Origin: Epinephelus fuscoguttatus
Taxonomy: Eukaryota > Chordata > Actinopteri > Perciformes > Serranidae
Reading direction: 5' to 3'
Assembly (NCBI RefSeq): GCF_011397635.1
Contig: NC_064770.1
Span: 20,553,707 to 20,617,706, forward strand
Length of the DNA: 64,000 nt
Shown here: piece by piece, positions 1 through 33,620 of the stretch
Position numbering within the stretch: position 1 is the first letter of the stretch
Layout: the number at the start of each line of letters is the position of its first letter
The notes under the pieces: model-generated
What the model was told of the DNA's origin: nothing
Seen by the model: the letters and a program-made list of their open reading frames with translations, nothing else
Database searches by the model: none
Position numbers and translations under genes: made by a program

Positions 1-284
1 TTTAGGTTTTGTCAGTTTTCCTATTTTAATACTACTGAATACCAGCCTAGATTAAGAATGAAGCTATGGGGGACACTGTCCACAAAAAGCAAGTGGCTCT
101 ATTACGCGCTGTAGATGTGCCCATTCAAATTTGTAATAAAATTGTCTTTCATATTTTTACATTTTGCATTAAATGTGTTCTGCTTTATATGACTTCTTGT
201 TGCGACGCTACATTGATGGGAGTAAGTGGTGAAAGTCAGCCAGTTGGACCATCTTCAGCTAAATCTGTAGCATACTGAGTTTTA

Positions 285-470
285 ATGCCCCCGCACCGGC
301 GATAGCCAGGGCCAGAGGCATTATGTTTTCGGGTTGTCTGTCTATCTATCCGTCGGTATGTCCATCCCTTTCTTGTGAACCCAATATTTCATTATTGGGT
401 CTTGTGAAACCAATATTTCAAAGAACTCCCTGAAGCAAGATATAAATTTAGACATACCAGTGTGGATCTC
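285..470 (+). repeat. Dispersed repeat fragment (5' part)
   Basis: The sequence runs from a CCGGCGATAGCCAGGGCC-like start through a GTCTGTCTATCTATCCGTC stretch to TTGTGAACCC. From memory this resembles the 5' part of a common fish repeat whose later part carries the phrases seen at 1060-1245. The two fragments may be one element split by the insertion at 466-1053. No target duplication was established. Confidence 0.4.
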
Positions 471-1053
471 TCCTCTGTCACACTCTCCGCACAGCTCTGC
501 CCCATTTACTTACTCAAAAGTTTTCCAGCAACAATCAGAGAGACACAGAGCTGCTCCCCCATTAAATCTGTCTGTTAATTAATTTACACATTTCAAACAC
601 ACATTTAAACACTATCTGATGGAAGGACAGACCTGCAACCACTGATTTTAATCCCATATCTCCATTTCAGTCCCCTACTCTATGTAGCTGCCTACATTTT
701 GTTGTTTTGCCTCTGCTGATTATTTCTGTTTGTATTTTATATTGTAATGGGTTTTTGTTGCATAACAGGAACCTGCTGAAAACCAGTTTTTAAATGACTC
801 AGGCCAGTTTTAACTTTAACACACAATGTTGCTTTTGTTTCTTTTCCTGTATAAATAAATAAATATAATAAAATGAAATGAAACACCTCTAAACTTCTCT
901 TACCTGCCCTGCTGTGGAAAAACACATGCAGCAAAAATATCAGGGGACTTTAGCCGTGGATCATGCAACTGAACATGTAGCCCATTTCGTAGAAAATACT
1001 GAGATATATATCATGTTTTGCCATTCAGCCTAAAGCCCATATCGCCCAGCCCT
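466..1053 (+). repeat. Copy of a TIR-type repeat also present at 40.2-40.4 kb
   Basis: About 100 bases near 470-570, containing CACAGCTCTGCCCCA and AGAGAGACACAGAGCTGCTC, match 40333-40422 closely. The stretch ends with CATATCGCCCAGCCCTA, the same terminus as the compact copy in an xab2 intron. The copy here is longer and lacks a recognisable left terminus, so it is either truncated or an internally larger relative. Confidence 0.4.
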
Positions 1054-1059
1054 ATGTCA

Positions 1060-1245
1060 CAGATGTTCGCTTGGACTTAACGATGAACTGATTCGATTTT
1101 GGTGGTCAAAGGTCACTGTGACCAAGCATCTGTCTCATTCTCATGAACAAGATATTTCAAAAACCTGAGGGGATTTCCTCTAATTTGGCACAAATGTCTA
1201 TTTGGACTTAAGGATGAGCTGGTCAAGGTCACTGTGACCTCAAAA
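1060..1245 (+). repeat. Dispersed repeat fragment with two GGTCACTGTGACC palindromes
   Basis: Two similar halves both contain 'TTGGACTTAA-GATGA-CTG' followed by GGTCACTGTGACC, at 1111-1123 and 1227-1239. The palindrome has the GGTCAnnnTGACC form of a consensus oestrogen response element. The fragment ends in an A-tract. It is probably the 3' part of the repeat that begins near 285. Confidence 0.45.
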
Positions 1246-2096
1246 AAAAAAAAAAAGTTCTTAGGCATGACACAATAATTCAAAAGATAATGAGGACAAA
1301 ATTTTACATAAATAAACTATAGGATAAAATGATGACATGATGACAATTTATATCTAAAAGGTTAAAGGTCAGCTTCACTGTGCCATCATAGTGAAGGGGA
1401 GACATTTGGCCAGATACTAAATCGGTGACACTTATCCATTGGGTGTCCATTTTGAAAGTGGTGATTGTATAGATTTTCTTCGCTGCTGGGTTAAGGATAT
1501 GTGTGTGTATGTAGCATCCACGTTTTAGAATGTGTAATTTGTTTGCAGCAACCTCAGTTTTTGTCCACTGTCATGATGACTACATATGAGTCTGGACAGA
1601 CATGGATTCAAACTGTAACTGCAACTTGACTGATTCATGGAGGCATGCAACAATGAGGTAGCAATCCTAGTTTAATATATCCATTTGTACTGTATAAATA
1701 AATTGAGAATGGATATAAATTGTGGTTCTTAATGTTATATTTAGCCTATAATACTGTATTTACTGTATACTGAAATGATGACTCTTCATTTCTACTCCAT
1801 AAAATGTGAAGGTGTCTTTTAAGGTTGAACCTGACACTGCTGTCACTCATATTAAAAGCAGCTATGGGGAACACCAAGCCAAGTGCTCTCCTTGCCCTGT
1901 GAGCATGAATCACTATTATTAAGATGAAGGAAAATATTAATGTTGAACTGTAAGAGCTCCCCACCCAGCAAACCAGATAAGCAGTTAAAACAAGTCAACT
2001 GATGTAGCTTCACCTAACTGCTGTGTTGAATACTGTATGACTTGTATAAAAAAAAAAACAGCGTAAGTAATACAGAGTCAATATTTTTATATACAG

Positions 2097-2102
2097 TTTA
2101 TT
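2097..2102 (-). terminator. Polyadenylation signal of the first myosin gene
   Basis: TTTATT on the plus strand reads AATAAA on the minus strand, about 75 bases downstream of the stop codon at 2177-2179. No other AATAAA lies between the two. Confidence 0.7.
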
Positions 2103-2176
2103 GACATTGCAAGACAATTCAACAGCAAGTTCATATTTTATGAATACTGTCAAAAGTCTCCAGGTGATGTTTTTTT

Positions 2177-12832
<10,656 letters not shown>

Positions 12833-12945
12833 GATGGCACTTTAGTGGACACTGAAAAGATAAAGAGTACACTGTACTGTAAACATATTAGCATGGTACA
12901 GCTATGGTCTACTATCAAGCTGATGGTGAAGATCTTTTACCTCAC

Positions 12946-12977
12946 CAAGCTCCAAAGAAGAATGAATGGCACAGTCT
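12946..12977 (-). other. Possible second noncoding exon of myosin copy 1
   Basis: On the minus strand an acceptor-like CTCCACCAG precedes 32 bases ending AGCTTG, followed by GTGAGG. Noncoding leader exons upstream of the ATG exon are usual in myosin heavy chain genes. A comparable 25-base candidate lies at 29371-29395 in copy 2. Only splice-site shape supports either; cDNA would be needed. Confidence 0.35.
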
Positions 12978-13433
12978 CTGGTGGAGTTGCAAGATGCTAT
13001 AAAAAGATGATCAAACATGAGAAGTGTTTCAGTTTGTAATTTCAAATTTTAGTTATGGAAATTCAGTGAATGTGAGACCAGTAAAGGGTAAAGGCAGCAA
13101 AACATCTTTCAATTTAAATAATATATTTGAACTCAACTGCCCTTCACAACCAGAGAATTAGTATGGTCTTACTGATAATATTGTACATATGTGATGAGAC
13201 AGTGTGTGTGTTAGATGACATTACAAACTAAGTCATTGTTTTTTTTTTTTTTGAAGAAACTACTTTTCAAATGTGTTAAAAAATTGTTTTGGAAAGATGC
13301 TGTCCACTCAAGAATACCACCACGATAACTCTGCCAAAGACTTGTGGACAGAGTGCATAAGCAATCAGCAGTACATCAACTTTACAGACTTATCAATAAC
13401 AGTACAAACAGAGGTCTCAGTGCATACACTCAC

Positions 13434-13455
13434 CTGTGATGGGAGCCTATCACCT
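13434..13455 (-). other. Noncoding exon 1 of myosin copy 1 (approximate)
   Basis: On the minus strand, the sequence about 25-30 bases after the TATA box runs to CCCATCACAG, followed by the donor GTGAGTG at 13427-13433. Copy 2 has the same GCATCACAG/GTGAGTG junction at the same distance from its own TATA box. The 5' end is estimated from the TATA position. Confidence 0.55.
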
Positions 13456-13478
13456 TATGCACAAGTCCAGAGCTGCCT

Positions 13479-13535
13479 CTTTTATAGTGGGTAGGGGTGC
13501 CTAGTCAGCAGTAGGCTCTCACTCAGTTTGGTCAT
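13479..13535 (-). promoter_or_regulatory. Core promoter of myosin copy 1 (TATA box plus conserved upstream block)
   Basis: TATAAAAG on the minus strand occupies 13479-13486. Directly upstream, 13501-13535 (containing TTTGGTCA, CACTCAG and AGTCAGCAG on the plus strand) is shared with copy 2 at 30115-30150, although flanking sequence is not. This is consistent with a muscle-specific TATA promoter. Near-matches to MEF2 sites occur around 13610 but fail one consensus position, so I do not call them. Confidence 0.75.
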
Positions 13536-16500
13536 AACCTCTGCACCCTGTTGCTTATTTTGTGGCAGTGGTTTTTAAGGAGATGGCATGCATAATTCTT
13601 TGCAAGTACATTTTAAAAATACAGGACACAATTTGATGATGTACTAATTGATTTCATGATGTGAGCAACACAATGTGGGTGTTTAAATTCAAAATATGAA
13701 TTAAAGCTTTCACCTGGCATGTTATTTATGAACAAAGCTCCACTGTAACAAAAGAGGAATTGCAGTACAGGGCAAAGAGTTGCTAGAATGCACTTACACA
13801 CAAAATTTGCTATTAACCAACAAAAAAATATTCTAGTAAACCCAAGAAGGGTAAGGTATTGCTTAAGGAAAGCATAAAGGTTCATTTTTAGGGAGAGGGA
13901 AGGAGGTACTTGTGTATTTCTGCCCTAAATTATCTTAGTGAGTTACAAACTCTCTGCTCTAAATGTTGGTCCACTACTGCCTCCAAGTGCAGGCACAGAT
14001 GTGATGGAATTGTGTCATTCATTTAATAGTGCAGAATACGGTCTGTGTAGGATTCCTATCATTGTAGTTTTTAATCTGATGGTCATTAAAGTTGAAATGT
14101 GTTTTTAACATTAACATTTTTATTTATTTTTTAATTCATGGGCAGCTTTGGGGGTTGGTTTTGGAGTGTCTTCCAGATTCCACTGGTATTCAGTTGCAGG
14201 ATATTTGAGATCACTGAAATGAAAGAAAGTTCACCCCTAAATGATACTAATATAAGACAGTGGTCAACAACAAAATAATATGTCAGTACAATATAATATG
14301 TCATTGTGCTCATAAAAACCTTATGAAAAACGTGTGTCAGTGACACTTAAAGAATATCTATACAGTGAAGTGTAAAGTTACATTTGTGTGCAATTTGATC
14401 TTATAAATTCAAAATAAATCAAATTAAATTATTAAAAGAGTTTATATCCCTTTCGTGATTTTGTGCCATCTCAGATGCATGTAGAGTGTAGTTTTAGACA
14501 TGCCCCCAAGTTTTTGTGGTCTACAGTTTCAGGAGGGGCCTCATCTCATATTTCTGTAATAAAATTAAAGGTGAAGTAATATCCATATAAATTTAATCAG
14601 CTGTTATAGACCTCCATTAATGGGCATGAGGAGATTTGGCAGTTCATTTGAGAACTGGCCCAAAAATAAAATACTCACAAGGCAAAATGAACTGCATCCA
14701 ACCTCCACATTTGATACTAAAGAGATGACATCTGTTAAAGAAACATGACATGGGTTTCCTAGCAAATCTTGAGGGCTTATGGTTTATTATGGCATTTTTG
14801 TGTCCACTTGGCAGAAAACACCCATTTTAGGAAGTGGGTGAGCAGTCTGTACTGACTTTTGAGTTTGCTCGGAGCACACATGGATTTGAGTAGATTATAT
14901 GATGTCTTATTGGGTCCAAGTAACTAACATACAAGTATTTTATATTGTTCTTTATCACTTCTTTGCTTCAGATACTGATAACATTAAGCCATTGCTTCAG
15001 AATAGATGTTTGTATGAGCATGGATGTATCTATGTATAGGAAGACTGTCACATGTCATGTCAGATGTGAAAGAGTGGCGAGATTATACCCACAGCCTTTG
15101 TCTCTTGTTTGTAATTACCCTGTGTTGCCAGTTGTAAAGAGTTAATTGTGAATCCATCCAGGGAGTTTGTTATATTTTTATTATGATTCCTCATTGCATC
15201 CAACCTGGATACTCATCAAATCTAAATGTCATTTAATTAAAACGTAACTCATCGCTTGGACCTGTGAGTTATATACAGAATGCTGATCCTATTTACTTTT
15301 TGGGCTTCTACCATAGAAGGAAATCCACTTTGGTGGTGTTGATTTCTTTTTGCTGGACAAGTTTACCCTGTCATCATATATTCCTTTTGGGATGATACAG
15401 TTATGTGAAATCCAAGTAAACTATGCTGAAAAGCCCAAAGGGCTAGCAGATGAAGGGGCATCAGAAGCTTTAGTGGAGACTTCATTCTGCTCCAAGATTC
15501 CAAGTCAAGGGTTAGTTTCCTCCAAGAGACAGAGTGCAAAGACTTGCATGCCTTGGCAACCTACATCTATTTGTCGCCTGTGACATCTCAAATAGAGCAT
15601 TACAAGGATGCTGGACAGGCCTTAGCCTTTTTGGAGTCCTAAGCAGAATTTGATCCGCTAATTGTATTTTATTATGGAAGCCCTGAGAGGCAAGGGATTT
15701 GTTTGGGGTTTTTGCTGGCAGTGTTTATTCATCTGGGAAAAAATAAACATTTTTTTCTTTCTTGCTCATTGTTTTTCAAACTAGAAAATATTTGTTCTCA
15801 TAATTCTTTATCGTTGATTTAATAAATCTAAATTTGAGGGTTAGGGAGGCATTAATGATAGTGTGTCTACAACTCAGAATATGTGAATAATGTAGCCTAA
15901 CAGCTGCTCACATTATAATGGAGGGCAAATGTAACATACAATCATAACATAATTATCTGCCCAACAATTTGGGAAAAGTGTTGACAGTATAATCTCTGTA
16001 TGGGTTTCTGAACTCAACCAATCTGCCTGCAGATATTTCCATGTCATTTCTGCCTGTCTTGAGTGATAAACAGGCCCAGGAGAACGTTTATTTCAGCTGT
16101 TGTCTGGGCATTTATTTAACTGTGTCACAAATTTGTGTGGACTAATTTACCAGTGGAAATCAAATGCACAATTTGGCCAAACATATGTATTTAAAATGTA
16201 TAGAACAGTGTGTTTGTCATAGTAAACAGAATGAAACTGATTGATAGTTTAATTAAACCCAAGATGTCTTCTCATGGAGCTTAATGGCCTATAGTCTTAA
16301 CAGTATATTTGAGGAGTGCAGCAGAACAACCATCTGCTTTTCCCTTCTATCTCTATTTTTTACTTCTACTAGCTAACCTTACCTCACCATGTTGTTTTGT
16401 GACACTATCGCAAACTGTGCCAACAACCAAGCTTTCAAAAGCAGTAATTTAACAAAAGCTAACAATTTTTTTAAAAGAAAGAACTCCCAGTGTATTATTA

Positions 16501-16756
16501 TTGCACCTTATTGCAAATCTCAGGTTACCACTTGCTCAATACATCCCAAATACATGTATTTCCATTTTGTTTAGCTTTATACTTTAAACCCACAACATTT
16601 CAGACGGACACATTGCCCTTACACGCACGCTGCTGACAAGAAGATATTACAGCATGGCTAATTGCTCTACTTAGTTTTGGACTATATGTTTTTATGATCA
16701 ACCATGTCGTCAGAAAGGAAATGACAGGATTTTAGACTATGATGACAATTATTATC
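13536..16756. other. Intergenic region between the two myosin genes
   Basis: About 3.2 kb of AT-rich DNA separates the promoter of copy 1 from the 3' end of copy 2. Small open frames (for example 15350-15583) show no recognisable domain or splice pattern. No transposon or RNA gene was recognised. Regulatory elements for copy 1 are expected here, but none can be asserted from motif shape alone. Confidence 0.5.
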
Positions 16757-16762
16757 TTTATT
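16757..16762 (-). terminator. Polyadenylation signal of the second myosin gene
   Basis: AATAAA on the minus strand lies about 80 bases beyond the stop codon at 16842-16844, the same spacing as in copy 1. Confidence 0.7.
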
Positions 16763-16841
16763 GAAATGCTTAAGAGCCCCCCACCCACTGGTTCATATTT
16801 TATGAACTCTGTTGAAAAAGGCTCCAGCTGGATGACGACTC

Positions 16842-29203
<12,362 letters not shown>

Positions 29204-30048
29204 GATGGCAGTTTAGTGAGGACTGAAAAGATAACAGGTCTTAGAATTAGAGTTTGAATTACTTTGAATATGTTTCATTGTGGTGTAGTTAAGGTAGTGA
29301 TTTTGGTAGTGTTTGTATCTGACTAATTGTGCTGTGGTGTTACTGTATTGCAGATAATGTTTTACCTTACTTTATCCCAACTGAGTGACACAGATCTGAT
29401 GGTGTCTTAGGAAACTATTAAAAAAGATTGAGATGATCATTAAAAGGAGACACGACTGTCCAGTGTTTGCAGTAAACAGCAGTCAAATTACATGAGTTTT
29501 TACCTATTGTAACTAATTTTCATGGCTCCTAAGCATTTATGACTACACTGTGTCTGTTATTTATATTTAATTTTAGGTGTTTGGTTGTTTTTTAATTTAA
29601 TTTTATCTAATTTGTAAAATCTATTTTTGGTCTATCCATATTGATTTTTTTTTTCAGTTTTATTGCTATTGTTTAAGTACTTCTTGTCAGTCTAATGGCT
29701 TTCTTTGCCTTTGAAAACCACTTTGGGTGTGCTACATGAACAAAGCAGCTTTGCCATGCCTTTAATTTAAAAGGTATACCTTCACCACTGTGAAGATCAT
29801 TTTCGTTCCAGTGAATCCAGTGATTCCAAATCATTCAAAGAATATCAATTGACTGAGTCACTGTAACACTTTTCAAAATTTACTTTTAAGAGTAGGCTTG
29901 CTGCACAAGAGAGGTAACATAATTTATTAATATAATTCTGTCAAGATTACTTGACATGAAAAACATGATGACAAATAGTCATATCTCATTGATGCAATTT
30001 TAATTAAAAGCAAATTAGGCAAGCATAAAACACACACAAAGCACTCAC

Positions 30049-30070
30049 CTGTGATGCCTGTCAGTTGTCA
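30049..30070 (-). other. Noncoding exon 1 of myosin copy 2 (approximate)
   Basis: On the minus strand the leader ends GGCATCACAG, followed by the donor GTGAGTG. This mirrors copy 1. The 5' end is estimated from the TATA box at 30093-30100. Confidence 0.55.
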
Positions 30071-30092
30071 GAGGAGTCTGAAGCTGCTGCTG

Positions 30093-30150
30093 CTTTTATA
30101 GAGGCAGGAACAGCCCAGTCAGCAGCAGTCCGCCACTCGATTTGGTCAAG
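30093..30150 (-). promoter_or_regulatory. Core promoter of myosin copy 2
   Basis: TATAAAAG on the minus strand is at 30093-30100. The block 30115-30150 (AGTCAGCAGCAGTC, CACTCGATTTGGTCA on the plus strand) is the counterpart of 13501-13535 in copy 1. Confidence 0.75.
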
Positions 30151-31924
30151 CATCCCTGTCATTGTGAGAACTATCTTAGTAAGCCTTTTTCATGTTTGAA
30201 ATATAACTTTGCGCAGCTCTTAAAATAGCAAGAAAACCTGAGAACTGTAAATGTTAAATTAATTCAGCAAGCCAGGATCAGAATTTTAGTACATTTTTAG
30301 TAAAACTGAAAATGTTTTTAGTAAAACTACAAATGAAGATGAAGTAAAATAAACTAAAACAACAGCTTCAAATTGCTTTATTGCATGAGGCATTGTACAT
30401 TGTGTACGATACACAATAACATCAAAACATAACAAATTTGACAACTATATAGGCTATTTATATTCTCTATTAAGGGACTTGTGCCTTGACTTTCCTTTTT
30501 GAACCAATAAACTCTTTACGCCTCGTGAGATTAACTCAAATGTCATTGGTATTAAGTGTCAAAGCATGCCCACATTTCAAATCTCTGAAATGCAGTAAAA
30601 TTAAATATCATTGATGAGTATCAACTGTGATATTCAGTAAGTAAAATAACAGTTAGCCTTTTAACTCAAAGTCCCTCATATATGTAAATGAATTTTGAAG
30701 AGTATAACTTGTAATAATATATTCTAATATATATTATTATTCAACATGTTTTAAATAGAAGCAGTGGACATAGCTTTATTTCTGCTCATAAAACATAAGT
30801 GTGATGGTAATGTCCAAAGTACGTCCCAAAATAGATGCTGTTTAATATATGCTCTGGTTTTTGAACAACTAATATGCTCCAGTAATTTACTCCAATTTGC
30901 TCCAGTAATTTAGTCAAATTTAAACTTATTTGAGAGGGATTTTATCACATATAATAGATGTTGTGTCTACTTGCCCTTGCAGTTAAACATGGCCATAGCC
31001 AGGAATGGAACTTAATTTTGGAGAAGCACCCAAGGGGTGCTGGTATATAGTTGCAGGACCTTCGCGGGTCTCATATTCCTCTGGTAAAATTGAATGAAGG
31101 GCCTTTCCATAAAGTTCAAGTGGTATTACACCTTGCCTTAAAAGGATTAGAAGAACATTTGCCAACCACGCTGAGATAAGACCTATAAAAAGTCCCACTC
31201 GGATGTCAAAGATCTTTGTCCTTGAGCCACATTTGATGTTGTTGCTGTTATGGAAACTCAATGTCCTTGAAGAATTATGTGACTATGTTTTTGATACATT
31301 GCTGGCATTGGCACCAAAATGTAATGACAAATGGTATCCAGAATACAGCCGGTAACTATCCAAATGCATTTTGGAAGTATTAACAAAATAGTTTTTTTAA
31401 TTTTTAAAAATCATTTGTAATATTATAACTTGTAAACATACTTTACAGCCTTTTTATGTCTTGGAAATTCACCATAGTATTTATGGTAGGCCAAAATCTC
31501 TGCATCCCATTAGTCACACATGTAGAATTGTTTTTATGCATTTGTAAGGGTTTCAAAAAATGGAATGATTGAAGTTATTGTTTTACAAGATGTATCCTAG
31601 CTGTCATTTGAGCTACAATGACTTTCTGTATTTCAGTCGGTTGTTTCTGTATGACATTGACAAGGGTCATCGACACAGAAAAATACCCTGCTGCTTACAT
31701 AGTTTAATACTACAGTCAGCATAAGAATCATAAGTTATCATTGCATTGTTAACATAGTATGAATTAATAAATGTGCATTAGTGTATGTGACTGTATATTT
31801 CAGATGTCAGCAGTTTGCTCAGCCAACATGGGTGGATTATGAGACAGTGGGCCCCTGGGCACAGACATGCAGAAGGCCCCCCACCACTTCTATATAGGAG
31901 TAAGACACACTGACTTTATGGTTG
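30151..31924. other. Intergenic region upstream of myosin copy 2
   Basis: This is AT-rich sequence. A minus-strand open frame of 92 codons (30983-31261) shows no family I recognise, no conserved splice context and a Pro-rich, low-complexity end; I do not call it a gene. Regulatory sequence for myosin copy 2 is expected here but cannot be pinpointed. Confidence 0.5.
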
Positions 31925-33215
31925 CTTAGCATCTTTATACTGTTGTTCTGCGTCCTGTTGTTGTCATTATTCATACTTTCTGTGGTGTTGTGTCTCTTCG
32001 TAGTTATTCTGTGTCTCTTTGTAGTTGTTTTGTCTATGCAGTTAATTTGTGTCTCTTTATGGTTGTTTTGTCCCTTTTGTAGTGTTTGTGAGTCTCTTTG
32101 CGTTTCTTTGCAGCTGTTTTACATCTCTCTGTCATAATTTTAAGTGACTTTGTAGCTGTTAATGTCTCTTTGCAGTCATTTCCTGTGTCTCTATGGTTGT
32201 TTTGCCCCTTTCGGAGTGTTTGTGTTTCTCTTAGTGGTTCTTTGCAGCTGTTTTGCATCTCTTTGTAGTTATTTTAAGTGTCTCTGTTGCTGTTAATGTC
32301 TCTTTGCAGTCAGTTGGTGTGTCTGCATGGTTGTTTTGCCCCTTTTGTAGTGCTTGTTAGTCTCTGTGTTTCTTTGCAACTGTTTTGCATCACTTTGTGG
32401 TCATTTTAAGTGTCTTTGTAGTTGTTTATGTCTCTTTGCAGTCATTTTGTGTGTCTCCACAGTTGCTTTGCCCCTTTTGTAGTGTTTGTGAGTATCTTTG
32501 TGTTTCTTTGCAGCTGTTTTACATCACTTTGTGGTCATTTTAAGTGTCTTTGTAGCTGTTAATGTCTCTTTGCAGTCATTTCCTGTGTCTCTATGGTTGT
32601 TTTGCCCCTTTCGGAGTGTTTGTGTTTCTCTTAGTGGTTCTTTGCAGCTGTTTTGCATCTCTTTGTGGTCATTTTAAGTGTCTCTGTCGCTGTTAATGTC
32701 TCTTTGCAGTCACGTTGTGGGTCTCTATGGTTGTTTTTCCCCTTTTGTAGTGTTTGTGAGTCGCTTTGTGGTTCTTTGCAGCTGGTTTGCATCTCTTTGT
32801 AGTTATTTTAAGTTTCTCTGTAGCTGTTAATGTCTCTTTGTAGTCATTTTGTGTGTTTTCATAGTTGTTTTGACCCTTTTATAGTGTTTGTGAGTATCTT
32901 TGTGTTTCTTTGCAGCTGTTTTACATCCCTTTGTGGTTATTTTAAATGTGTTTGTAGTTGTTAATGTCTCTTTGCAGTTATTTTGTGTGTCTTTGTGGTT
33001 GTTTTGCCCCTTTTGTAGTATTTGTGAGTGTGTTTGTGTTTCTTTGCAGCATTTTTGCATCACTTTGTGGTCATTTTAAGTGTCTTTGTAGTTATTAATG
33101 TCTCTTTGCAGTTATTTTGTGTCTCTTTATGGTTGTTTTGCCCCTTTTGTAGTGTTTGTGAGTGTCTTTGTGTTTCTTTGCAGCTGTTTTGCAATTCTTT
33201 GTCGTCTTCTTGTGT
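31925..33215 (+). repeat. Tandem array of about nine 134-bp units
   Basis: The anchor GGTTGTTTTGCCCC (with variants) recurs at about 32061, 32195, 32329, 32461, 32595, 32729, 32864, 32998 and 33131, a steady period of 133-134 bp. Within each unit, TGTCTCTTTGCAG and TTTAAGTGTCTTTGTAG phrases give a weaker short periodicity. The copy starting near 32149 and the one near 32549 are closer to each other than to those between, sharing CCCCTTTCGGAGTG, so a three-unit (400 bp) higher-order step may exist. Because 134 is not a multiple of three, the open frames in it are incidental. Confidence 0.88.
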
Positions 33216-33478
33216 CACTTCCAGGTGTGTGTGGTATGTGTCTCTTTGGATGACATCTTGCAGGTGAAGGCCAGAAAAGGCCCCTGACACTTTGAGCCCC
33301 ATAGGCCCATTCATGCAATAATCCATCTGTGTCAGACAATCCACTTTCAAAGTATGAGTACGATTTGAAAAAAAATCCTTGGAATTGTCAGATCAAACAC
33401 AAATACGACATTTGATACAAGATCCACTTTTTGTGCGACTAAAACAAGCGATCTTAAATAAATAAAAATAAAAATCAT

Positions 33479-33590
33479 CTGACGTGATGTGACGTGACGT
33501 GTTGTGACGCGGCCGGAAGTATCACTGAGGGCTACATGCTTTGAGAAGTCTACTTGGTGTTAGCCACAGTTAGCATTACTTTTTTTTTTT
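33479..33590 (+). promoter_or_regulatory. xab2: xab2 promoter: four TGACG motifs and an ETS site
   Basis: TGACG begins at 33480, 33490, 33495 and 33505 (CRE/ATF half-sites). They are followed at 33513-33520 by CCGGAAGT, a strong ETS-family motif typical of housekeeping promoters. There is no TATA box. The first coding exon starts about 100 bases downstream. Binding is inferred from motif shape only. Confidence 0.5.
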
Positions 33591-33620
33591 ATGTCAAACG
33601 GCTATTCCCTCCAGGAAGAA

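Larger units (their letters stand above)
1..2096. other. 3' flank of the first myosin gene, repeat-rich, no gene seen
   Basis: No convincing coding region is visible; the short open frames have no recognisable family. The stretch contains fragments of dispersed fish repeats, annotated separately at 285-470, 466-1053 and 1060-1245, followed by unremarkable AT-rich sequence up to the polyadenylation signal of the myosin gene. Confidence 0.6.

Noticed and set aside
15350-15583. 77-codon open frame between the myosin genes
   Set aside because: No conserved domain, no splice context, and no counterpart upstream of copy 2.
30983-31261. 92-codon minus-strand open frame
   Set aside because: No recognisable domain, no flanking splice or promoter signals, and length not exceptional for this base composition.
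32034-33063. Lys/Thr-rich repetitive minus-strand frames in the 134-bp array
   Set aside because: The repeat period is not a multiple of three and the frames break from unit to unit, so no selected repeat protein is supported.
31925-33215. Possible CRISPR-like array
   Set aside because: Units are full-length tandem copies without unique spacers, in a vertebrate nuclear genome.
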